A stretch of 7,579 nucleotides of DNA from positions 1-7,579 of the forward strand of contig DCDD01000024.1 in NCBI GenBank assembly GCA_002316235.1. Reading direction: 5' to 3'. Position 1 is the first letter of the stretch. The number at the start of each line of letters is the position of its first letter. The position numbers and the translations under genes were made by a program. A model generated the notes under the pieces. It did not search any database, was not told where the DNA came from, and saw only the letters and a list, made by a program, of their open reading frames with translations. Below are positions 1 to 6,239 of this stretch, one piece after another. The DNA is from Bacteroidales bacterium UBA1064. GTDB lineage: Bacteria; Bacteroidota; Bacteroidia; Bacteroidales; Tenuifilaceae.

Positions 1-252
1 ATGCCGGTGGTAATTTCGGTTCTTTTCTTTATCGCATACTACATAATAACCATTACCGGAGAAAAGTTTGCCCGAGAGCTGGTCTGGAGTCCCGGCCTGG
101 GCATGTGGGTTTCATCATTCATACTGCTACCCTTGGGAATCTTTCTATCCTACAAGGCTACAAACGACTCTTCGCTAATGAATGCCGATTTCTACACCGA
201 AAAACTCAAAAAGATACTTCGACTTGGCCGGAAGGCAAAAAGCAACAAGTAA
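1..252 (+). CDS. LptF/LptG-family permease, C-terminal fragment (5' end outside window)
   Basis: This is the last 83 residues of a membrane permease of the LptF/LptG (YjgP/YjgQ) family. In the family these proteins pair with LptB ATPase to extract lipopolysaccharide from the inner membrane and pass it to the periplasmic bridge. Two hydrophobic helices are visible at about residues 3-20 and 33-52. Between them lies the family-like Leu-Gly-Met-Trp element, followed by a Lys-Ala-x-x-Asp stretch and a short basic cytoplasmic tail. The ATG at position 1 is almost certainly an internal methionine, because family members are about 350 residues or more and an open frame reaches the window edge. I cannot tell LptF from LptG. 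A 47-bp gap without a promoter-like box separates it from the glycosyltransferase gene, so co-transcription is plausible. Confidence 0.85.
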   Translation: MPVVISVLFFIAYYIITITGEKFARELVWSPGLGMWVSSFILLPLGIFLSYKATNDSSLMNADFYTEKLKKILRLGRKAKSNK

Positions 253-299
253 CCACAGGCAATTAACATCTCCCTCATAGGAGCTATATTCATACGGCA

Positions 300-1505
300 A
301 TGAGAATACTGGTTCTAGCGCATAAACCGCCATTCCCTCCAGTGGACGGTGGAACTCTGGCCACCCTTAACATGTGCATAGGACTTGTGAAGGCAGGAAA
401 CACGGTAACCGTACTCACGCTCAGCACCCCCAAGCACCCCAGCTCTATTGAGCGAATCCCGGAATCTCTTCTCTCCGAGATTAACTTCGAAATCCTGAGC
501 ATACCGCTGACCACAACCCCTTTTGGGTATTTTTACAACATCCTGTTCACCCGAAGACCATACAATATCCAACGATACTTCAGCAAAACGTTTAAACGAA
601 TAATTCTTAAAACCCTTCGCAGCAACGAGTTTGATATAGTTCAGCTGGAGGGACTCTACCTCTACCCCTACGTTAAAACCATCCGAAAGCACTTTAGCGG
701 TAAAATTGTTTTGCGGGCCCACAATGTAGAGCATCATATTTGGGAAACTTTGGCTAACGAGGAAAGCAACAAGCTAAGGGCATGGTACTTCAACCTCCTG
801 GCTCGACGTATAGCCCGGATTGAAAGACATATAAACAGCAACATTGATGCCCTGGTTGCCATCAGCGATCCCGACTACAAGTGGTTTACTACTAATGGCT
901 TAAGCAAACCCGCTGTGGTTTGTCCTGCCGGGTATTTTCCGCCACAACAGCCACTGGAGTCAACCCCTCCCGATAAACCATCACTCTGCTACATTGGAGC
1001 GCTTGACTGGATGCCCAACATCGAAGCCCTGATGTGGTTCATAGACTGGGTTTGGCCAAGGATACAATCCGAAATTCCCGAAGTTGAATTTTACGTTGCC
1101 GGGCGAAACGCCACCAGCGAGTTGGCCGAGCGGCTTATGATGGAAAGAAATATTGTCTTTTACGGACAGGTTGCCGATTCGGCCACATTCCTCAGCGCCT
1201 ATCCCGTTATGATAGCCCCGTTGTTCTCGGGAAGTGGAATACGGGTGAAAATTATCGAGGGCATGTTCCTCCGAAGAGCAATTGTGGCAACAAGCATGGC
1301 TTCAAGGGGTATAAAGGCTGTTAACAACGAACACCTACTCATAGCCGATGCCCCCGACGAATTTGCCCAAGCTGTCTGCAGGCTATTAAGCTCACCCGAA
1401 ACTGCAAGCTATATCTCTAAAAATGCACAGGAATTTGCCTTCAGCCATTTTGATGCAACCCACCTGGCCAAGGAGCTTACTAATTTTTACCAACGCTTGA
1501 TTTGA
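300..1505 (+). CDS. Glycosyltransferase family 4 (GT-B fold)
   Basis: This 401-residue protein is a nucleotide-sugar-dependent glycosyltransferase of the GT4 type, with no signal peptide or membrane helix, so probably cytosolic. The N-terminal Rossmann half starts with a hydrophobic strand and a Pro-rich turn ending in Gly-Gly (residues 10-18), the usual acceptor-side loop. Arg-Ala-His-Asn-x-Glu-His follows at 139-145. The C-terminal donor-binding half begins near 228 with Gly-x-x-x-Trp-x-Pro-Asn (233-240) and carries the Gly-Ser-Gly-x-Arg-x-Lys-x-x-Glu signature (311-320), whose Glu320 is expected to contact the donor. The first Glu of the classical E-x7-E pair is not evident, as in many members of this subgroup. 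Length is normal. The stop overlaps the start of the next glycosyltransferase gene, indicating translational coupling. Donor sugar and acceptor cannot be predicted. Confidence 0.9.
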   Translation: MRILVLAHKPPFPPVDGGTLATLNMCIGLVKAGNTVTVLTLSTPKHPSSIERIPESLLSEINFEILSIPLTTTPFGYFYNILFTRRPYNIQRYFSKTFKRIILKTLRSNEFDIVQLEGLYLYPYVKTIRKHFSGKIVLRAHNVEHHIWETLANEESNKLRAWYFNLLARRIARIERHINSNIDALVAISDPDYKWFTTNGLSKPAVVCPAGYFPPQQPLESTPPDKPSLCYIGALDWMPNIEALMWFIDWVWPRIQSEIPEVEFYVAGRNATSELAERLMMERNIVFYGQVADSATFLSAYPVMIAPLFSGSGIRVKIIEGMFLRRAIVATSMASRGIKAVNNEHLLIADAPDEFAQAVCRLLSSPETASYISKNAQEFAFSHFDATHLAKELTNFYQRLI

Positions 1506-2692
1506 TGGCTACGAGCATCTGGATATTTTGGCTTCTCGCCTTCATCCTACTTTACACCTATGCCGGGTACACCTTTCTACTCTGGATTACCGCAAAGATA
1601 TACTCATGGACTCGTTCCACCGCAACCAACATGGAGAGTTCAGCCGAAGAGCTGCCTGCGGTAACCATGGTTGTGGCTGCCTACAACGAGAAAGCTGTGG
1701 TGTCGCAGAAAATTGCCAACATCAACCAGCTAAACTACCCACCGGAAAAAGTCTTCCAGCTATGGGTAACCGATGGTTCAACTGACGGGACAGAAGAGGT
1801 GCTAAAAGATTACCCGGAAGTTAGCATCATTCACCATACCGAAAGGTTGGGTAAGGCTGAGGCTATCAACAGGGCTATGAAGCTGGTGCAAACCCCGGTT
1901 ACCGTTTTTTCAGACGCCAATACCATTGTTGAACCCAACTCGCTTATTGAACTTGTAAAACCGCTCACCGACTCAAAAACGGGTGGAGTTGCCGGTGAGA
2001 AAAGAATACTAAACAGTAAGAATGGTAATCCAACCTCAGCCGGTGAAGGGATTTACTGGAGGTACGAATCATTTATTAAAAGCATGGAGTCAGCAACCGG
2101 ATCAACCATAAGCGCGGCAGGTGAGCTCTTTGCCATAAAAACCGAACTTTTTACCCCAATACCCCCCGACACGCTGCTTGACGATTTTGAGATTTCTTCA
2201 CGTATTATCCTGGGTGGTAACCGGGTAAAGTACTCAAGATATGCAGCTGCCAGCGAGTATGGTTCGCTCAACTTTAGCGAGGAGATGAAGCGTAAAGTCA
2301 GAATTGCTGCGGGGGGATTTCAATTCCTTTTTCGCAACCTGCAGCTTCTTAACCCATTCCCCCACCCCGGTTATACCTTTAAGTATTTTTCCCATAAGGT
2401 GCTTCGCTGGGCGTTTGCTCCAGCTTGTCTTTTTCTCCTTCCTTTTTTCAACGCCATCATCATTACAGCCGAATCAGAAAATCCGTTTTACCTGCTCACC
2501 CTAGTAATCCTGCTCTCCTTTTTTCTGCTGGGTCTATTTGGCCATTTGGCACGAAACAGAAAGGCAATACCCCACCTCATGTTCCTACCCTACTATGCAA
2601 TCCTAATGAACATTTCAGAAATTGTTGGGTTCTTTAAGTTTATTCAACATAAGCACAACCCTAAATGGGACAAATCGAAAAGAGAAACATGA
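1505..2692 (+). CDS. Membrane-bound glycosyltransferase family 2 (GT-A fold)
   Basis: This 395-residue protein is an inner-membrane family 2 glycosyltransferase. One N-terminal helix (about 5-29) leads into a cytosolic GT-A domain, and three hydrophobic segments follow (about 303-320, 328-347 and 357-378). Catalytic-domain landmarks are the Ala-Ala-Tyr-Asn-Glu entry (58-62), Asp-Gly-Ser (90-92), the metal-site-like Ser-Asp-Ala-Asn (136-139) and Asp-Asp-Phe-Glu (226-229), where the catalytic base is expected. The Q-x-x-R-W motif of processive synthases is replaced by Arg-Lys-Val-Arg-Ile (263-267), so processivity is uncertain. I chose the ATG at 1505, which overlaps the preceding TGA (1503-1505), over an in-frame TTG at 1502. 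With its upstream partner it probably extends an exopolysaccharide, glycolipid or surface glycan. The exact product is unknown. Confidence 0.9.
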   Translation: MATSIWIFWLLAFILLYTYAGYTFLLWITAKIYSWTRSTATNMESSAEELPAVTMVVAAYNEKAVVSQKIANINQLNYPPEKVFQLWVTDGSTDGTEEVLKDYPEVSIIHHTERLGKAEAINRAMKLVQTPVTVFSDANTIVEPNSLIELVKPLTDSKTGGVAGEKRILNSKNGNPTSAGEGIYWRYESFIKSMESATGSTISAAGELFAIKTELFTPIPPDTLLDDFEISSRIILGGNRVKYSRYAAASEYGSLNFSEEMKRKVRIAAGGFQFLFRNLQLLNPFPHPGYTFKYFSHKVLRWAFAPACLFLLPFFNAIIITAESENPFYLLTLVILLSFFLLGLFGHLARNRKAIPHLMFLPYYAILMNISEIVGFFKFIQHKHNPKWDKSKRET

Positions 2693-2725
2693 CAATTGTC
2701 CGGAATATTTATTGCTCCAAAAAGC

Positions 2726-2733
2726 TACTTTTG
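2726..2733 (+). promoter_or_regulatory. Bacteroidota-type -7 box for ribBA
   Basis: TACTTTTG matches the Bacteroidota -7 consensus TAnnTTTG at all defined positions. It lies 31 bp before the ribBA ATG, which would give a 5' leader of roughly 25 nt. No convincing TTTG -33 box is found at the expected 19-21 bp spacing, so the call rests on one element. The leader is too short for an FMN riboswitch. Confidence 0.5.
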
Positions 2734-2764
2734 CAAACGAGTTTCGAAAAATACACATCAAGAA

Positions 2765-4003
2765 ATGATCAAAGAGGACAATAGCTCCATAAAGCTCAAC
2801 ACCATTGAAGAAGCGCTGGAGGAAATTCGTAGGGGTAAAGTTATCATAGTGGTGGATGACGAAGACAGGGAGAACGAAGGCGATTTCATTGCGGCAGCAG
2901 AACTTATTACTCCCGAAATTATCAACTTCATGGCCAAGCACGGGAGGGGTTTAATTTGTGCTCCTCTACCTGAGAAACGATGCGATGAGCTGGAACTCGA
3001 CCTTATGGTTGATAGGAACACTGCCCCCCACAACACCGCATTCACCGTTTCTGTTGACTTGCTTGGACATGGTTGCACCACAGGGATATCGGCATCCGAT
3101 AGGGCAAAAACCGTCAAGGCTCTTGTTAACCCCAGCACAACCCCTGAAGATTTGGGACGCCCAGGCCACATATTTCCCCTCAGGGCTAAGGACAAAGGCG
3201 TACTTAGAAGGCCAGGACATACCGAGGCGGCCGTTGACCTCACCCGTTTGGCAGGGTTAACACCGGGAGGAGTGCTGGTGGAGATTATGAATGACGATGG
3301 AACTATGGCCAGACTCCCGCAGCTGCTCGAGATTGCAAAAAAATTTGACCTAAAAATAATTTCCATAAAAGACCTTATTGCCTTCCTGCTCCATTCCGAA
3401 ACCATCATCGAGAGAGGTTTCAAGGTTAAACTTCCTACCGAGTTCGGCTACTTCGACCTTATTCCCTTCCGCCAGAAATCAAATGGACTTGAACATGTTG
3501 CCCTAATCAAGGGGGAATGGGAGGCCGACGAGCCTATACTGGTAAGAGTCCACTCCTCCTGTGTTACTGGTGATATATTTGGCTCCTACAGATGCGACTG
3601 TGGACCGCAGCTACACCGCGCCATGCAGATGATTGAACATGAGGGAAAAGGAGTTTTGGTTTACCTAAACCAGGAGGGCAGAGGAATTGGCCTGTTCAAC
3701 AAAATTCACGCCTACAAGCTACAGGAAGAAGGGCTGGACACCGTTGAAGCAAATATCGAGCTGGGCTTTCAACCCGATGAACGCGATTATGGCGTAGGAG
3801 CCAGTATCCTCCACGAGGTTGGTGTTAGCAACATGAAGCTCATTACCAATAATCCGAAAAAGATGAGGGGTCTCGAGGGTTACGGTTTAAAAATTGTTGA
3901 AAATATTCCCCTGGTTATCCCATCAAACCCCTTCAACGAGGTGTACTTAAAAACCAAGGTGGAGAAAATGGGCCATATCAACCTTTTTGGACCTAAGCAG
4001 TAG
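2765..4003 (+). CDS. ribBA: Bifunctional 3,4-dihydroxy-2-butanone-4-phosphate synthase / GTP cyclohydrolase II
   Basis: This 412-residue cytosolic enzyme supplies both precursors of riboflavin. The RibB half (about 9-207) makes 3,4-dihydroxy-2-butanone 4-phosphate from ribulose 5-phosphate. It shows Asp-Asp-Glu-Asp-Arg-Glu-Asn-Glu-Gly-Asp (31-40), Thr-Thr-Gly-Ile-Ser-Ala-x-Asp-Arg (105-113), Arg-Pro-Gly-His (132-135) and Gly-His-Thr-Glu-Ala (151-155). The RibA half (about 215-405) opens the GTP ring. Its three zinc cysteines are Cys266, Cys277 and Cys279, and the Gln-Glu-Gly-Arg-Gly-Ile-Gly loop (303-309), Tyr317 and Asp338-Arg340 are conserved. All key residues of both activities appear intact. 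The ATG at 2765 is preferred over the in-frame TTG at 2696, because it restores the family N-terminus and lies just after a promoter-like box. The gene is 72 bp downstream of the GT2 gene and converges with the Nudix gene. Confidence 0.97.
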   Translation: MIKEDNSSIKLNTIEEALEEIRRGKVIIVVDDEDRENEGDFIAAAELITPEIINFMAKHGRGLICAPLPEKRCDELELDLMVDRNTAPHNTAFTVSVDLLGHGCTTGISASDRAKTVKALVNPSTTPEDLGRPGHIFPLRAKDKGVLRRPGHTEAAVDLTRLAGLTPGGVLVEIMNDDGTMARLPQLLEIAKKFDLKIISIKDLIAFLLHSETIIERGFKVKLPTEFGYFDLIPFRQKSNGLEHVALIKGEWEADEPILVRVHSSCVTGDIFGSYRCDCGPQLHRAMQMIEHEGKGVLVYLNQEGRGIGLFNKIHAYKLQEEGLDTVEANIELGFQPDERDYGVGASILHEVGVSNMKLITNNPKKMRGLEGYGLKIVENIPLVIPSNPFNEVYLKTKVEKMGHINLFGPKQ

Positions 4004-4052
4004 CCTCTCCAAATTAATCTACCACTACCTCCAAGCCAAAAGCCCCATAGAC

Positions 4053-4700
4053 CTACTTTCGGGAAGCAACCGCTTCAAGTTCTGCCAGAATCATGGCTGT
4101 TGCACCCCACACAAACTCGCCATTCACATTATAGTAGGGAGCTGTTATGGGTGAACCATTAACCGATATAACCCTCACCGATTTATTTTTTTGGTCAAAA
4201 AGCTGCTCCACCGGTACGGTTATGATGTAGTCAACTTCCTGTAGGTTGGGATGAAAATCTGGTTTCTCGGGCGTAAACCCCACCACTGGCTGCACCATCA
4301 TGTTGCTAACCGGAATGAACAAAGGCGTTAGCCTGCCAACCAGCTCCACCCTTTCAGGATTCACACCTACCTCCTCAAATGCCTCCCGCAGAGCGGTTTG
4401 TTCCAGCGATCCGTCAACTTCCTCCCATTTGCCACCCGGAAGGCTCACTTGTCCGCTGTGAAGCCCTTCGTAGGTTTGCCTTTTGATGAGAACCAACCTT
4501 GTCTCATCTTCGTCCGGAAAGAATAGGATTAGCACTGCACTTTGACGGGTTTGCCCATTTGAGCTGCTATTTCCATTCACGTTTTTACGAATGGAGGGCG
4601 ACATCAACAGCTGTGCCTCTACACCAGGCAAACCTTGGCGCATTTTACCCTTCAAACTGCTTATAAAATGAGAAAACGCACATGCAGAAAAACTATACAT
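4053..4700 (-). CDS. Nudix hydrolase, CoA-pyrophosphatase (NudL-like) type
   Basis: This 215-residue Nudix protein resembles the CoA-diphosphatase branch, which cleaves CoA or its derivatives into 4'-phosphopantetheine-type products and 3',5'-ADP. Residues 70-90 show the branch-specific approach to the box: Val-Leu-Ile-Lys-Arg, then His-Ser-Gly-Gln-Val, then Leu-Pro-Gly-Gly. The Nudix helix carries Arg105-Glu106 and Glu109-Glu110 followed by Val-Gly, the metal ligands. The first acidic position of the generic box is shifted to Asp96, giving the Asp-x-Ser-Leu spacing usual for this branch. The ATG at 4700 gives the normal N-terminal helix and the Gly-Leu-Pro-Gly-x-Glu-Ala-Gln segment (23-30); Met20 is a less likely alternative. 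The gene stands alone, convergent with ribBA (49-bp gap) and divergent from the lipoprotein operon. The substrate is inferred from family resemblance only. Confidence 0.88.
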   Translation of the reverse strand: MYSFSACAFSHFISSLKGKMRQGLPGVEAQLLMSPSIRKNVNGNSSSNGQTRQSAVLILFFPDEDETRLVLIKRQTYEGLHSGQVSLPGGKWEEVDGSLEQTALREAFEEVGVNPERVELVGRLTPLFIPVSNMMVQPVVGFTPEKPDFHPNLQEVDYIITVPVEQLFDQKNKSVRVISVNGSPITAPYYNVNGEFVWGATAMILAELEAVASRK

Positions 4701-4742
4701 AGCCTGCTAAGCTCCTTAAAATATCATTCCACTACAACCTAT

Positions 4743-4776
4743 CAAAGGTAAAAAAATTGAATTTATCATTACCCAA
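4743..4776 (-). promoter_or_regulatory. Promoter-like elements for the Nudix gene
   Basis: Read on the minus strand, TACCTTTG (4750 down to 4743) matches TAnnTTTG at all defined positions. A TTG lies upstream at 4776-4774, but the gap between the two is 23 bp, longer than the usual 19-21, so the -33 assignment is weak. Initiation about 7 bases past the -7 box would leave a leader of about 36 nt before the ATG at 4700. Confidence 0.5.
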
Positions 4777-4778
4777 CA

Positions 4779-4808
4779 TTGCGGGTATATCATATTTCCT
4801 TAACTTTA
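4779..4808 (+). promoter_or_regulatory. Promoter-like elements for the lipoprotein operon
   Basis: A TTG (4779-4781) is followed after exactly 19 bp by TAACTTTA (4801-4808), which matches TAnnTTTG except for the final G. The spacing is the expected one for Bacteroidota promoters. The predicted leader to the ATG at 4855 is about 40 nt. The -33 TTG is only 2 bp from the TTG assigned to the divergent Nudix promoter, so the two could share a regulator or compete. Confidence 0.45.
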
Positions 4809-4854
4809 CGCTAGAAAGGTTTTTCCATATTGGTTCATATTAGTGCAGCTAAAT

Positions 4855-6234
4855 ATGAAAAAGATAATTTTAATTTCGACTCTGGCCCTGTTGGTTGCCA
4901 GCACAGGGTGCGTATCTAAAAAATACCTCAAGCGAGGCATTAAGTATGAGGAAGCTGGACTTTGGGAGCTAGCAGCCGAATCGTACATCCAATCGCTAAC
5001 CTCGAAACGTGACAACCTGGATGCAATTGTTGGGCTTAAACGAACAGGTCAGAAAGTGATTGATGAAAAGTGCTACAAATCAATAGCCGCTTACGAATCG
5101 GACAATTTGAAGGAAGCTGTATACGACTACCTTGATGCGGTGGATTTTAGTAAACGAACATCCTCGCTAGGCGTTGAGCTAATGGTTAATAGTAGGGCTA
5201 CCGATTATTTCAAGGATGCCAAACCTAGATATATTGAAACGTTGTATGCTCAAGCCCAGCAGCAGATGGATGCTGAAAAGTTTCAGCAAGCTGAAGCCCT
5301 GCTTGATGAGATTAAGAAGCTGGAACCCGACTATGGAAACGTGAAGGAAATGCTGAAGGTATCTAAATGTGAGCCCTTATACCGACAGGGGAAACAGCTG
5401 ATGGAAAGTGGTTACTACCGAAAATCCTACGGAAATTTTAACCAGATAGTAACCGAATTTGGCAGCTACAAGGATGCCGCCATGCTGATGGGTGATGCCC
5501 TCCAAAAAGCCATTATAACCATAAAGGTCAACAATTTTACAGGGGGTTACTGCACTAAAGCCCTGACCCAACGCATACAAAGTTCGGTGGTTGCTTCAGT
5601 AAATACCCTTAACAACCCCTTCGTTAAAATTGTTGACTCCGATAATACCATACAAATCATCGAGGAACAACAACGTAGCCTTACACAAGGCTCGGACATT
5701 GAAGTTGGTAAAATACTGGCTGCAAAAGCAATTCTAACAGGCGAGGTGCTTGAATGTAAGCAGGATGCTGGCCGTCTGAATAAATCCGACAAGCGAGGCT
5801 ACCTTAAAGAGGTAACCAAGGTGAAAAATCCCGTAACAGGTGAAACGGAGAACAAGGTGGAGTATAAAAAGGTTTCCTACGAGGTTTACAGCATTCAGAA
5901 CCGGGTAACTTTCTCGCTGAAATTTCAGCTTACATCAACCGAGACCGGTGCCGTGATGGTTTCCGATATTGCCCGAAGCCAGCAAGCAGATGAAACCACC
6001 TATGCTGTATTCAACGGCAAGCCCGAAAAGCTTGTCCCCGGATATTGGGAAAATATTAATAAGGATTCACCAAAAGATTTTGTATCCGACAACCCGACCG
6101 ATGTTTCTGCACTTCAAAAAATGCTACAGGCCCGCAGGGAAATATCCTCAGTTGACCAGCTAACCGACAAGGCCATTGCTGCCCTGTCCAAACAGGTTTC
6201 CGAACGAATAAACCGGTATAATCCCGAACAGTAA
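4855..6234 (+). CDS. Lipoprotein with TPR-like repeats and a CsgG-like domain
   Basis: This 459-residue protein begins with Lys-Lys and a hydrophobic signal ending Ser-Thr-Gly-Cys (lipidated Cys19). The following Val-Ser-Lys-Lys lacks the acidic surface-export signal known in Bacteroidetes, suggesting a periplasm-facing anchor. Four TPR-like helical repeats can be traced at about 22-61, 71-109, 128-168 and 173-212. From about 218 the pattern is that of CsgG/TolB-N-like domains: a beta strand ending in Asn-Phe, a helix, Val-Lys-Ile-Val-Asp (257-261), Ile-Ile-Glu-Glu-Gln (268-272), then Val-Gly-Lys-Ile-Leu-Ala-Ala-Lys-Ala-Ile-Leu-Thr-Gly-Glu-Val (284-298). A Lys-rich hydrophilic stretch (about 301-340) follows, then a strand pair and a closing helix (435-453). 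I use the ATG at 4855, not the GTG at 4843, because it starts the signal peptide cleanly. The CsgG relation is by motif recognition, and the function is unknown. It is the first gene of a two-or-more-gene operon. Confidence 0.82.
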   Translation: MKKIILISTLALLVASTGCVSKKYLKRGIKYEEAGLWELAAESYIQSLTSKRDNLDAIVGLKRTGQKVIDEKCYKSIAAYESDNLKEAVYDYLDAVDFSKRTSSLGVELMVNSRATDYFKDAKPRYIETLYAQAQQQMDAEKFQQAEALLDEIKKLEPDYGNVKEMLKVSKCEPLYRQGKQLMESGYYRKSYGNFNQIVTEFGSYKDAAMLMGDALQKAIITIKVNNFTGGYCTKALTQRIQSSVVASVNTLNNPFVKIVDSDNTIQIIEEQQRSLTQGSDIEVGKILAAKAILTGEVLECKQDAGRLNKSDKRGYLKEVTKVKNPVTGETENKVEYKKVSYEVYSIQNRVTFSLKFQLTSTETGAVMVSDIARSQQADETTYAVFNGKPEKLVPGYWENINKDSPKDFVSDNPTDVSALQKMLQARREISSVDQLTDKAIAALSKQVSERINRYNPEQ

Positions 6235-6239
6235 AAACT

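Noticed and set aside
279..283. AGGAG upstream of the GT4 start as a Shine-Dalgarno site
   Set aside because: It ends 16 bases before the ATG, too far to serve, and the other genes show no such sites.
315..737. Minus-strand open frame of 140 codons inside the GT4 gene
   Set aside because: Shadow of the conserved glycosyltransferase frame, with no domain or promoter of its own.
2691..2700. Perfect 10-bp palindrome GACAATTGTC at the end of the GT2 gene
   Set aside because: About seven such palindromes are expected by chance in a window of this size, and it does not extend further; an operator role is unsupported.
2758..3423. Minus-strand open frame of 221 codons opposite ribBA
   Set aside because: It is antisense to a strongly conserved enzyme gene, its product is Ser-rich with no recognisable domain, and codon structure of ribBA explains it.
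4004..4052. Possible bidirectional terminator between the convergent ribBA and Nudix genes
   Set aside because: No inverted repeat with a T-tract was found in this 49-bp gap.
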